Source: Cordilura impudica (taxonomy: Eukaryota > Arthropoda > Insecta > Diptera > Scathophagidae). From it: a DNA stretch of 64,000 nt. Positions 1 to 11,296 of this stretch are shown in pieces; the stretch's first letter is position 1; every line of letters begins with the position of its first letter. The translations under genes were made by a program, and so were the position numbers. The stretch spans positions 334,533,144 through 334,597,143 of the forward strand of contig OY821517.1 in NCBI GenBank assembly GCA_963682025.1, given 5' to 3'. A model generated the notes under the pieces. It was not told the origin of the DNA, did no database searches, and saw only the letters and a list, made by a program, of their open reading frames with translations.

Positions 1-1283
1 TGTGTGGTTTATGTGTGTTCGAAACAAAAAATACGTGATAGAAAAATGTTCATGTAGATAACGAAATATTAAAACGAAACAGTGTCATGATTGTGTTCGG
101 CACCGTACAAAATTTAGAAACACACATAGTTGACATGAAAATAAAAATAAGTGTTTGGTGGTCTGAGCTGTGTTTGTTTGCATATACATATGTACGAGTT
201 TTTTTATTTAGTGTGTGTTTTTTCTGAACTCTGATAATTATATATATATTATATATATATATTATATCAATTATATATATTAATTATATATATATTACAT
301 ATATCAAATTATTAATAAATTAATTTTGAATTAAATGTTCTTACAACATCTTTCAATTGCTACCCAGCAAAAAAAGAGTCACCACAGAAGTGAAATACAT
401 TGTTTTTTTAGTATTAATGGATGTGGTAAAAAGTCGGATCTGCACCAATGAATTTAACATGGGATTATCACAGGACAGAAGGATTCTGTAAAGTACATTT
501 AACTAGAGTTTAGGATGTCACGACAAATTATTTCTTTTTTAAATACTTTAATAAGCACTTTTTGGAACTTTTTTTTTTATCAATTTAAACTTTTTCAATA
601 TTCTTTTCCCAATATAAACATTTAATTACTCAATATCTGTTCCTCCTATTTTATCCTTTTTCCTAATTTCTCGATAATCTTTTTATCAATAAAAACACTT
701 AATTACTCAATATCAGTTCTTCGTATTTTATTCTTTTCCTAATTTTTTTTTTAGTAAATTTTTTTTTAAATTTTTTTTATTGTTCTATCGATTGGTGGTT
801 ATGAATTTCTTACAATTATTGTAATTAAATTCACCAAAGAAATTTTTACTTTTGATGCAATGAAAAAATTGTCTTTTTTGCTGGTTATTGGTTAAAATCA
901 TTAATTTATATAATTTCTTAAGTTGTCAGGATTTTTTTTTTTTCTAAAAAATTGTTTTAAATTTAAATTAAACATTTTTAATTTTAAAAATTATCAATTA
1001 ACAATGATTAATCGTAACTTTCCATTAATCGATAAATTATTATAAACATTCCTTGAAATAAGAACTATATAATGTTGCTAACACATTGAATAATATTTTT
1101 ATATAAAAAAGATTACAGAATTTAATTTACAACACTTAAAGATCGCCTCTAATAAATTGCACAATATTTATTATGATTTTATTGTACAATCATGGAAATT
1201 GAGCCCTAAAAATGCGAATCTATGGGGGTTTTACTTTCCATTAAACATTTGGCCACATTATTTAAACCATTTTGGTAACTTAC
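1..1283. other. Intronic sequence downstream of the minus-strand exon
   Basis: AT-rich with no supported gene. It holds TA-rich low-complexity sequence at about 236-305 and a two-copy tandem repeat of about 71 bp at 600-745, recognisable by the repeated stretch TTAATTACTCAATATC. It is read as intron because the exon at 1284 ends in a strong donor facing this way. Confidence 0.55.
600..745. repeat. Two-copy tandem repeat, about 71-bp unit
   Basis: The segment with TTAATTACTCAATATC, then a pyrimidine-rich run and ATTTTAT, occurs at about 623 and again at about 692 with small changes. Confidence 0.6.
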
Positions 1284-1405
1284 CGATGCTCTTCTGTTAA
1301 AATTTCTGTAGTTCCAATTAAATCTGGTATGGGGAAATCCAAATCAAATGATCCTGTTTGGTATATTGAAGATTTGCGATAATCTTCACTGCTCATAGAC
1401 AGCAC
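1284..1405 (-). CDS. mtd: Internal exon of a TLDc-domain protein (OXR1/NCOA7 family, probably mustard)
   Basis: On the minus strand an acceptor with a long pyrimidine tract ends in TTGAATTAG at 1406, followed by 122 bp of open reading frame and a perfect donor, CG|GTAAGT, at 1283. Frame 0 gives 40 codons plus two bases. The peptide begins VLSMSSEDYRKSS and ends IPDLIGTTEILTEEHR. The last part matches my memory of the start of the TLDc domain in OXR1/NCOA7 proteins (Drosophila mustard), where an LIG-x-x-E-I-L-T-x-x-H segment precedes the domain core. That family protects cells against oxidative stress and binds the V-ATPase. Downstream exons would lie left of base 1, upstream exons at higher coordinates or beyond the window. 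No second exon was recognised here. The exon call is firm from the splice signals and open frame; the gene name rests on motif memory. Confidence 0.77.
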
Positions 1406-2690
1406 CTAATTCAAGAAGAAGAAGAAAAAAAGACACGAAAATAAAAACAAATATCAATTAGTTATTGTGATTATTAAGGATTATTTATTAAACAATTATA
1501 GAAAAACAGGTGGTGTAAATAAAACATCCTAGCTTTAATTTGGTGAGATCACAATTAAATACAAATTAAACTAAAATGGCTGATTCTAAAATTTGTTGTT
1601 TATGACTGAAATCTTTTTTGAGTGTTGAGCGTAAAAACAAAAAATTTTAGAATCTTGCTTTTATTAAAACTTAAAACATTTCATAAAGAAACTAAAAAAT
1701 AAATAAAAAAAAACTTTCTAAAGGTGTTCTTTCGTAATACAGCACATACTCATATTGAAATAAAAACGTGAAAGCGCTTACACACACACACACAATATTT
1801 TGTTTTTTTTTTTTTGTGAGTGTAAACTAAATACACTACAACTTAAGCCAAACAGATTATCAATCAAGAACATTGTTGTTTCAAAATTTAAGAAATTAAA
1901 ACGAATCTATAATATTTTTGTCTTAAAAAAAAGAAAAAAAAAATTATTAATGGAAATGTTTCAACATGAAATGCATGAATGATCATGGTTGGATGATAAT
2001 GATTATTTACAGGAATGTACGTTGCAATGATTTTATATGTAATAATGGAAAGTTTTTTAAAATGCTATGATAATAGTTTGTATTTATTTTATTTAACGAC
2101 TTTTATTATTTGGTTCACTTAGTATTTGTTTTTAAAATATTTTGTTCTGTATTGAGTACAATAAATAGTTAAATTTAATGTGTACAAATCAATCATTGTA
2201 ATCAATTGCATTAACTTGTTTATTTTAATTTTTAAAAATGTGATCGAGCCCACGTGTTTTGTGACTAAAATTATTCGTATTAAATACTCGTATTGAGTTG
2301 TGTGACCCAAATGTCATTTGCAATATATTGCAGTTAGTTTAGCAATCACTAATCCCACACTCTGATAACTATAAGTAATTATAAAAAATTGCATGGTTAT
2401 AACAAAGAATTTTTGCTTTTTCAAAAATTACTGAATTCGTTTTAAATTAAATTACAAAATAAATTTTATATTTTGAAAAAATTTTTTTTTGACTGTTTTA
2501 CCAATTTATTTATTTTTTTAATTGTTTATATTTTTTATTAAACAATTAGATTTTTTGACAAAATTATATGAAATTAAATTTAGTTTTATCATTTTAAATT
2601 TATTTTCCACATTTTTTTCAAGATTTTTATGTAATATCTTTAGAAATGAATCCAAAATCGACAAAACTAATATATAAAATTAAAACCATT
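1406..2690. other. AT-rich intron flank, no gene seen
   Basis: Upstream intron side of the exon. The first 40 bases are the pyrimidine tract and acceptor read on the minus strand. A short (CA)n run lies near 1782. The 60-63 codon open frames here are AT-rich, show no domain and are treated as chance. Confidence 0.5.
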
Positions 2691-2699
2691 CTTATATGT

Positions 2700-5025
2700 A
2701 ATAAATAATAAAGTTATAAAAAAAATTATTTAAGTTATAATAAAATATTAGTTTTATATAAAATTTAAGAAAATTCTTTAAAAAAATCATTTTTCTTTAT
2801 AAATTTTTATATATTTTTTTAGTTAAAAAAAAACTACAAAAAATATGTAATTATTTTTATATAAAATTTAAGAAAATTAAAAAAAAAAATTATTTTTCTT
2901 TATAAATTTTTATATATATTTTTTAGTTAAAAAAAAAAAAAATATATGTAATTATTTTTATAACCAGTTTTTTATAACTAAAAAAAATATGTAATTATTT
3001 ATATAAAATTTAAGAAAATTTGTTAAAAAAATCATTTTTCTTTATACATTTTTATATATTTTTTAGTTAAAAAAATAAAAAAATATATGTAATTATTTTT
3101 ATAACCAGTTTTTTATAACTAAAAAAAATATGTAATTATTTTTATATAAAATTTAAGAAAATTAAAAAAAAAAATCATTTTTCTTTATAAATTTTTATAT
3201 ATTTTTTAGTTAAAAAAAAAAATAAAAAAATATATGTAATTATTTTTATAACCAGTTTTTTATAACTAAAAAAAATGTAATTATTTTTATATAAAAAATA
3301 TATGAAATTATTTTTATAACCAGTTTTTTATAACTAAAAAAAATATGTAATTATTTTTATATAAAATTTAAAAAAAATAAAAAATAAATCTTTTTTCTTT
3401 ATAAATTTTTATATATATTTTTCGTTGAAAAAAAAAAAAATTAAAAAAAAAATATATGTAATTATTTTTATAACCAGTTTTTTATAACGAAAAAAAAAAA
3501 TATGTAATTATTTTTATATAAAATTTAAGAATATATAAAAAAAATCATTTTTCTTTATAAATTTTTATATATTTCTTTAGTTAAAAAAAAACTAAAAAAA
3601 ATATGTAATTATTTTTATAACACCAGTTTTTTATAACTAAAAAAAATATGTAATTATTTTTATATAAAATTTAAGAAAATTTGTTAAAAAAAATTGTTTC
3701 TTTATAAATTTTTATATATTTTTTTAGTTAAAAAAAAAAACTAAAAAAATATATGTAATTATTTTTATAACCAGTTTTTTATAACTAAAAAACTATGTAA
3801 TTATTTTTATATAAAATTTAAGAAAATTAAAAAAAAAAAATCATTTTTCTTTATAAATTTTTATATATTTTTTTCGTAAAAAAAAAAAAAAAAAATAAAA
3901 AAAATATATGTAATTATTTTCATAGCCAGTTTTTTATAACTAAAAAAAATATGTAATTATTTTTATAAAAAATTCAAGAAAATTCTTTAAAAAACTCATT
4001 TCTCTTTATAAATTCTTATATATTTTGTTAGTTTTAAAAAACAAAAAAAATGTAATTATTTGTATAACACTAGTTTTTTATAACTAAAAAATATGTAATT
4101 ATTTTTATATAAAATTTAAGAAAATTTGTTAAAAAAATTTTTTCTTTATAAATATTTATATATTTTTTTAGTTAAAAAAAAAACTAAAAAAATATATGTA
4201 ATTATTTTTATAACCAGTTTTTTATAACTAAAAAACTATGTAATTATTTTTATATAAAATTTAAGAAAATTAAAAAAAAAATCATTTTTCTTTATAAATT
4301 TTTATATATTTTTTTCGTAAAAAAAAAAAAAAAAAAATAAAAAAATATATGTAATTATTTTCATAGCCAGTTTTTTATAACTAAAAAAAATATGTAATTA
4401 TTTTTATAAAAAATTCAAGAAAATTCTTTAAAAAACTCATTTCTCTTTATAAATTCTTATATATTTTGTTAGTTTTAAAAAACAAAAAAAATGTAATTAT
4501 TTGTATAACACTAGTTTTTTATAACTAAAAAATATGTAATTATTTTTATATAAAATTTAAGAAAATTTTTAAAAAATCATTTTTCTTTATAAATTTTTAT
4601 ATATTTTTTTAGTTAAAAAAAAAAATAAAAAAAAATATATGTAATTATTTTTATAACCAGTTTTTTATAACTAAAAAAATATGTAATTATTTTTATAAAA
4701 AAATTTAAGAAAATTTAAAAAAAAATCATTTTTTTTTTATAAATTTTTATATATTTTTTTAGTTAAAAAAAAAAATAAAAAAAATATATGCAATTATTTT
4801 TATAACCAGTTTTTTATAACTAAAAAAAATATGTAATTATTTTTATATAAAATTTAAGAAAATTAAAAAAAAAATCATTTTTCTTTATAAATTTTTATAT
4901 ATTTTTTTAGTTAAAAAAACTAAAAAAAAAAACTAAAAAAAATATATATGTAATTATTTTTATAACCAGTTTTTTATAACTAAAAAATATGTAATTATTT
5001 TTATATAAAATTTAAGAATATTCCT
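2700..5025. repeat. AT-rich satellite array, monomer about 147 bp
   Basis: About fifteen imperfect copies of one unit run head to tail. Landmarks in order are TATAAAATTTAAGAAAATT, TCATTTTTCTTTATAAAT, TTTTTAGTTAAAAA, ATGTAATTATTTTTATAACC and AGTTTTTTATAACTAAAAAA. The AACCAGTTTTTTATAAC landmark recurs at roughly 145-150 bp, with one short spacing near 72 bp around 3250-3320. Some copies carry variants such as CATAGCCAG and AACACTAG. G+C is extremely low. No coding potential was seen. Confidence 0.9.
3770..4540. repeat. Higher-order repeat inside the satellite, 443-bp period
   Basis: Three successive monomers with private variants (AAAAACTATG, then CATAGCCAG, then AACACTAG) are repeated as a block. 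The marker AACTATG ends at 3797 and again at 4240, an offset of 443 bp, about three monomers. Neighbouring monomers lack this variant series. Confidence 0.8.
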
Positions 5026-5149
5026 TCAAAAAATTATTTTTGTTTCCAATTTCAAGACCATATTTCATATTAAAACATAATTTTTTTTATTAAATTTACG
5101 TTTTTTTATTAAAGAGCATTAATAAGTATTATTGAAATAAACTCAACTG

Positions 5150-6105
5150 ATTACGCAAGGGAACAAAATTGAATTTTTTTGGTGTTGACTGGAACTTTAT
5201 TGCAATTTTTTTACTAATTTGAGATCGCTGATTTCAAATCTCCATTTTTCTCCATCAGCTCGCATAATTGAAGTTACAGGTACTAATCGAATTTTTGACT
5301 TTATTTATGACGATATCTCTGAAATTACTGGGCAGATTTAAAACCTACATCGGTAAAATTGTTGACGAGTTTTGGATTTTTTTTAACTGAATGTGGTGAA
5401 TCGTTTTCAACTTATTCCAATATATGTATGTAGTGGAAGTGCCTTAATTTTCGACATAACGGTGTATCGCGAAAAGTCGAGCTAATAGAAACATTCAGTT
5501 CTCAATCAACAAAAACCTTGTTACCTTGTGTAATTTAAGAAAATCTTATAAAAGAAAATTTTTCGATGAGTTGTAATTAGATTATAATATTTGTGTATTA
5601 AAGATTTATATTTATATTGTATAGAAATCGCGATTTTTATCAATTCAGTTTTCTCAGTAAATTGTGAACAAAATCAAAAGTTGTGCTCCGATTACAATAA
5701 AATAAAGCTATTTTCATTTGAAATATGTTTAACTAAATGTTTTTAGATCAAAATTTTTGTCGTATTTTTATTTTCTATGAATTTTTAAAGAACAACAAAA
5801 TTGTTTTTCATTGTTCTTTTTTTCAAATCTTCAGCGATATCTCTGAAACTACCGGGCAAATTTAAAACCAATGTAGGTACGGCTTAAAATAAATATTTTA
5901 TTTTTTTGTTAACTGAATACGTTGAACCGTTTTCAAGTTATTCCAATATATGTAGTGGAAGTGCCTTAATTTTGGACATAAAGGTGTATTACAAAAAGTC
6001 GAGCTGATAGAAAAAACCAAGTGTAAATTTGGATTCAGCGTCGCAAATAACCTTAAAAACAAAATTCAGGTCTTAATCAACAAAAACCTGGTTCCCTTGT
6101 GTTAT
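5150..6105. repeat. Unclassified repeat element with an internal direct duplication and possible inverted ends
   Basis: A segment of about 200 bp at 5315-5527 recurs in diverged form at 5830-6104. Shared landmarks are GAAGTGCCTTAATTTT, AAAAGTCGAGCT and AATCAACAAAAACC. The right end TTCCCTTGTG is complementary to GCAAGGGAAC near the left edge (about 5156), so the whole could be a small DNA element with short inverted ends. No open frame or target duplication supports a class. Confidence 0.4.
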
Positions 6106-6440
6106 ATACATATATAAAATATAAATTTTTCTTAAAACAAATGTACCAGTTTTTTTTTTAACAATACGAATTTAAAAATAAAATTAAATAAATAAAATAA
6201 TTCATATTTAAAATTCCAAAAAACTAGTTTTATAAAAAATTTTTTTAAATCAAGTATAATTAATGATATAAATTAAGTTGTTTTATAAAAACAAATTATA
6301 TTTAAAAAATAAATAACAATAAGCAGTCAATTAATAAAAGTCAAAGGGTCAGAAAAATATATATGCATATGCATATGATACGAAATTAATATATCATTAA
6401 AATTTGTTTATCCTAAACAAAATATTAAAACAAAAAAAAA
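6106..6440. other. AT-rich spacer, nothing recognised
   Basis: Low-complexity A/T sequence between two repeat segments; no gene, repeat copy or RNA gene seen. Confidence 0.5.
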
Positions 6441-6454
6441 AAAAAACTTTTCGT

Positions 6455-7250
6455 TCCAGGGTTGTCAACTCAGTGCTTAAAGCACTGTGTTTAGTGCTTT
6501 TTAAAATTTTCGACGCGTACTTAGTGCTTTTTTTTTTAACATTAGTGACACCAAATTCTTATAATCCCAAAAAAAAAAAAAAAAAATTGTTTTATTAAAA
6601 AAACTCAAATTTTTTACAGTGTAAATATATCAAATAAATAAATCAAAATAATAATAAAAATAGCTAATCTTGCTATTAAACTTTTGTCGCTCCCTTATTC
6701 AAACGCTGAAGTTGACATGAACCGACATTAACCTTTTCAAATTCAAAATTAGAAATCGAATGTCATTACATTCAGTTAGTGCTTACTTCACATTAAAAAT
6801 GAATTGAAAAGAGAAAATTCCTGTTGCGAAGGATATCAAATACCTGATGAAATAAATATTTTAATGCATAGTAATGATGTTTGTAAAACATCAGAATTTG
6901 AAATTACCCCCGTTTTATGGCCGGATGAAAGTGCTGATGAGGAGCAATATACTTTAATCTAATATGAGATATTTTAAATTAAAAATTTAAATTAATAATT
7001 CTTGTTTGTATAAAATACAGAGAAAATTTAACTTTAATAGGTTGTTTTATATGTTTTTACATTATTTTATTTAAAAACTGTATTTGTGAATAAATTTAAT
7101 TTAATTAAAAAAATATATAAATAAAGGAAAAAATAAAAACTTGAAAATTTAGTGCTAATTTTATAAAATTACGCATTTTTCAATCGGTTTTGGTGCTTTT
7201 TAATAGAGGAAAGGATTCCATATTCTAGCGCAAAAATTAAGGTCAACTGT
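6455..7250 (+). mobile_element. Possible remnant of a DNA transposon with GTGCTTTT motifs
   Basis: The left edge begins GGTTGTCAACTCAGTGCTT and carries three AGTGCTT(TTT) motifs by 6530. Related motifs (TTAGTGCTAATTTT, GGTGCTTTTTAAT) lie at 7150-7205. Such TGCTTTT-rich ends resemble some hAT transposons, which is only a similarity of style. Between them lies a short open frame (6780-6961). No matching target duplication was found. Confidence 0.3.
6780..6961 (+). pseudogene. Short open frame of unknown origin, possible terminal exon
   Basis: The frame is open from just after TAG at 6777 to TAA at 6959-6961, about 60 codons. It has no ATG near its start. The C-terminal part is acidic and soluble-looking (ITPVLWPDESADEEQYTLI) and uses less biased codons than the surroundings. 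I do not recognise the family. It sits inside a possible transposon remnant, so it may be the last coding segment of a decayed transposase. Confidence 0.3.
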
Positions 7251-7404
7251 TATATAAAAAAATTTAAAAAAAGATTTTCAGAATATAGTAAAAATTTATT
7301 GCTTTGAAATATATTAAAAAGTTATTTTTTATAGTTTTCCGCTCTTCTTATTTTCAAAATTAAAAAAAAAAAAAAAAAATCAAAACCTTAAAATAAAAAC
7401 AAAA

Positions 7405-7784
7405 GTTTAATGCCCGTTTTCTGAATAGGCGATTATCTTTTATCCCAACGAGAAACTGCCGATTAAAGAAATTTGGTTTTCTCAATGTCTGGTTTGCTCT
7501 ATTTTGTCGCAAAGCTAACCGGCACTTATCTGCCAATTATTTATTTATCGTACACATAGATTATTCTCCCAACTTTCATATCAATTTTGAGAGGCATTGC
7601 CAACTGAAAATAATTCTTCCAACTTTCATACGTATTTTGAGAGGCATTGCCAACTGAAAATAATGTTTTTGTCGGTACATTGAGAAAACCAAAATTGTTA
7701 ACCGGCAGTTTATCGGTCCAATAAATTTATGTCCTGGTTAAGTAACAGGCAGTTTGACGATACATTGAGAAAACCGGCTTAAAT
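7405..7784. mobile_element. MITE-like element with imperfect inverted ends
   Basis: The left end reads TTTAATGCCCGTTTTCTGAAT and the right end, reverse-complemented, TTTAAGCCGGTTTTCTCAAT. An internal copy of CATTGAGAAAACC lies near 7678 and its complement near 7481. The middle holds two tandem copies of a unit of about 54 bp (see 7560-7668). No open frame. Confidence 0.45.
7560..7668. repeat. Two-copy tandem repeat, about 54 bp
   Basis: The unit TTCCAACTTTCATA...TTTTGAGAGGCATTGCC...AACTGAAAATAAT is present twice back to back with few differences. Confidence 0.85.
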
Positions 7785-8155
7785 CTTTTATTTAATTTTT
7801 TTCTAGTTTGACACTTTTACCAGTCTTCCGGCAGAGAAAGTTTGGGTAAGTTATGGTGAGAAGAGAGAGAGAGACATGAATTCTCTCAAAAGCGTTCTCA
7901 TTTATTCAATTTTTAAGTAGAGAAATGCTTTTGGGTAAGTTTAGGTCAGTTTGCTACGGGAATACAATAAACGAATATGAAACTTGCACTTTTTGGTTGA
8001 CAAATTATCTAATTTATTATTATTATTGACTAGAGCAATCAAAAAAAAAAAAAATACAGATATTCACTTATATTCCAGAATTCCCTTTCACATAAAAAAT
8101 TTCGATTGTAAAACTTACGAATTTCTTGTTGTTCCAAGTTTTTTATGAGAATATA

Positions 8156-10201
8156 CAGTGCACTCGCGAAAATACCCAAAATATGAACACTTTTCTTCCA
8201 TTGACTATTCTAAAATATGAACTTAGTGCAAAAGCTTTAAAATATGAAGAGCTTATTTTATATTTTTTTCATGAAATCTGAATTAACAGGGTAGTGGTTA
8301 AATTCTAATTCAACTGCATTATAATTTGGGGATTACCATAGTTGACTGCTTTTAAATTCTTTTCAGCTGTCAATCAAAATTTCTAACATACACGTTTTAG
8401 TTAGTGTTTACATTCAGCTGGAATTCCATATTCGTTAAGGTTTTAACTTTAAAAGAAAAATCAGAAATTTCGGAGCATTTAGGAAAAGATGCAAGTGTTA
8501 CTAATTTAGTGAATAAATTTGGGATGAAAAAATCTACAATATGTGGAATAAAAAAAATAATAAAAGTGATATTAGTAAATGTGTAAACAATACGTTTAAT
8601 GGGCCTGGAAAAAGAAAAACTGTGCGGCCTTCCGAGTACCCTAAAATGGAAAATGCATTATACCAATAGTTTTTGAATATGAGAGACAAAAAGATCCCTG
8701 TTAGCGGACTTATGTTAAAAGAAAAGGCCAAAGACCTTCATAAGAAAATTAAAGAAAATTGTTTGGAATTCAATGCCAGCGATGTATGGCTTCAAAATTT
8801 CAAAAAGAGGCACGGCGTTCTCTTGCTTCAAATATCTGGAGAAAAACTTTCTGCACAGCCCCAGTTAGTGAATCCTTTCAAAATGAAGCTGAAGACGAAA
8901 ATTGAAGAGCTTGGATTAGTCAATGATCAGCTCTATAACGCCAATTCGGATTGTTTTGAAAATGTCTTCATTAGAAAAAACAGCTCCTGGTGCAAAAACT
9001 GAAAAGTAACGAGTAACTTTCTTGTTTTCAGAATTTTAATTGTCCTGTTCATTATAGACATTCTAAGTCAGCATGTATGACAGGAACCATTTTTAAAGAT
9101 TGGTTTCATTGTTTATTTGTTCCTGAGGTAAAAGTTATCAATCTCACAACTTATAATCTCACAACTTTTGTACAATTTAGGTAAAAATTTTTAACAAAAA
9201 AAAGCTGCCGCCGAAAGTTATTCTCTTAATAAACATCAACATCCATCCGAGGACGAACTAAAAACTGAAGACGGCTGTATTTTTGCAATGTTTATGCCAC
9301 CAAACATTACCCGGCTCATACAATCCATGGATCAAAACGCCATCAGGATTACAAAACTTTATTTCAGGAACAGTCTTCTGACTTCAGTTGCTGCGAAAGG
9401 GGGTACTTTGCTAGAGTCTATGAAGCAAACTACACTAAAAAAAGCCATAATAATTTTAGAATCTGCATGGAGAAGAGTGGATGCTAATGTATTGTCTAAA
9501 TGTGGGAATAATGTTTTGAATATGGTGATAAATCGAGACGATCCTGAAGATGACATTCCTTTAAGAATTCTTAGAAACATTTGACAATAAATTTGGTCGA
9601 TTTAGAAGAAACTGCAACTAATCTTTTCAGTACTCTCCTACCTGAGGTTTGTGTTTTGGAAAATGTGCATTAAAAACAAAGTTACATCTTTAATTCACTA
9701 TAGGCTCAATTCACAGCTTTAATAGTTAAAGAATGGTACGAGAATACTATAGAGTGTAACGAGAATGAAATGTAGGAAGAGCTATCCGATGAAGATGATT
9801 ATGTGGAGGAGTCAAAAAGGACTATAAAATCCATGGAAGCTGTTGCAATTTTTAATAAAGCGTTGGAATAGGCCGAAAGTGAAATGGTTGATCAAAGAGA
9901 TTTGAATGTATTGAGACAGTTAAGAGAGCGGGCCGTTTTAAAGGTGATTGAACAAAAGAGACAGCAAAAGAAAATCACAGATTTTTTCGCATAATAACTT
10001 TAAGTTGTTTTTCTTTTTCAAAAATAAATTATTTTTTAAATCCAATAAACAATAAATAAAAAATTTTACTTAAGAAACTTTTATTTTTATGGGAAAAACG
10101 TTTTAAATGGAAATTAGATGCCATTCGCAAAAATGAACAATCTTGCAAAAGTGAACTAACTGGCTGGGTTTTAATTAGTTCATGTTATCGCGGGTGCACT
10201 G
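8156..10201 (+). mobile_element. Pogo/Tigger-type DNA transposon, complete ends, decayed
   Basis: The terminal inverted repeats are CAGTGCACTCGCGAAAAT at 8156 and CAGTGCACCCGCGATAAC, read inward, at 10201. The element is flanked by TA on both sides (8154-8155 and 10202-10203), the target duplication used by the Tc1/mariner/pogo superfamily. Length is 2046 bp. Subterminal copies of AAAATATGAAC lie inside the left end near 8178 and 8212. The transposase frame between the ends is broken (next entry). Confidence 0.88.
8404..9994 (+). pseudogene. Pogo/Tigger-like transposase pseudogene with two small introns
   Basis: Translated pieces follow the family order. An N-terminal CENP-B-like helix-turn-helix (LTLKEKSEISEHLGKDAS, ending KSTICGIKK) is followed by a second DNA-binding module (EFNASDVWLQNFKKRHG), DDE core pieces (IFKDWFHCLFVPE; LPPKVILLI) and MFMPPNITRLIQSMDQ, where MDQ carries the third catalytic Asp. 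The C-terminus is acidic and ends QKKITDFFA, a PCNA-binding (PIP-box) motif as known in Drosophila pogo. Two short introns fit GT-AG rules, 9128-9180 and 9647-9703, each after CCTGAG. Damage includes a frameshift in the A-run near 8552-8560, TAG at about 8667, frameshifts around 8947-9000 and 9230, loss of the first catalytic Asp context, TAG near 9774 and TAG near 9869. No start ATG is visible. Not functional. Confidence 0.85.
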
Positions 10202-10288
10202 TATATATATTTTTTTGTTTTATTTCACACAAATTTGAAAATGACATTTTTACAGAAAATTATGAACTTTGCCGCTCATTAATATATA

Positions 10289-10659
10289 CTAGCAGATTCC
10301 AGCCCTCGAAATTCGAGCGCAAGTTCTAGGAAATTTTTTCATTAAATAAAGACCCTAAAAGTATGCTAATCAATTATAGCTAATTCAAAAATCAACACAA
10401 AAAACACTAATTTTTTATTACAAACACATTAACAAATTTAATAAACACACACATAGCATTGTATAATTTTATGTATGTGTTAGTAGCAACTTTAAATCCA
10501 ATTTACTCAAAATGAAGGAAAAAATTTAAAAATTTGTAAATCTGCAAAACGGCTAAAAAGAAATACCTTTCAAATAATATACGTTTGGTCAAAATCAGGA
10601 TAAAACGGTAGAACAAAACATCAGTCACAAGAAATCGTCTAGCCTATTAATATTATAGA
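10289..10659 (-). mobile_element. Helitron-like non-autonomous element, copy 1
   Basis: Read on the minus strand it begins TCTATAATATTAATAGG and ends with the hairpin CTCGAA-A-TTCGAG nearby, then CTGGAATCTGCTAG. It sits between A and T. The TC start, CTRR end, hairpin just before the end and A|T insertion are Helitron hallmarks. Length is 371 bp and there is no coding sequence. Unusually, 41-bp direct repeats abut both ends (see findings). Confidence 0.75.
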
Positions 10660-10935
10660 TTTTTACAGAAAATTATGAACTTTGCAGCTCATTAATATAT
10701 ATTTAATTTTTTTTTTTTAACATTTTTTTTTTGTAAATTTATATAATATTTAATTACTCTTTCTTTACAAGAGAAAGACAAAAATATTTATATTTTTAAA
10801 TATTAAAAAAATTTAAGTATGAATGTCACTTAGTCTTCACGAAAGAAAAAAATATGAAAATTTGTAAATATTTTTTTTTTTTAATTATTAAGTTTTTGTC
10901 TTTTTTTTTTTGTAATAAATAAATATTTATATACA

Positions 10936-11296
10936 CTAGCAGATTCCAGCCCTCGCAATTCGAGTGCAAGTTCTAGGAAATTTTATTTTTTCATTAAATA
11001 AAGACCCTAAAGGTATGCTAATTAATTATAGCCAATTCACAAATCAACACAAAAAAACGAACTCATTTTTATTACAAACACATTAACAATTTTAATAAGC
11101 ACACACATAGCATTGTATAATTTTATGTATGTGTTAGTAGCAACTTTAAATCCAATTTACTCAAAATAAAGGAAAAAATTTAAAAACGGCTAAAAAGAAA
11201 TACCTTTCAAATAATATACGTTTGGTCAAAATCGGGATAAAACGGTAGAACAAAACATCGGTCACAAGAAATCGCCTAGTCTATTAATATTATAGA
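10936..11296 (-). mobile_element. Helitron-like non-autonomous element, copy 2
   Basis: Same family as 10289-10659 with the same TC...CTAG ends; the hairpin arm is slightly changed (CTCGCAATTCGAG on the plus strand). It abuts the outer Tc1 element that starts at 11301. Confidence 0.75.
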
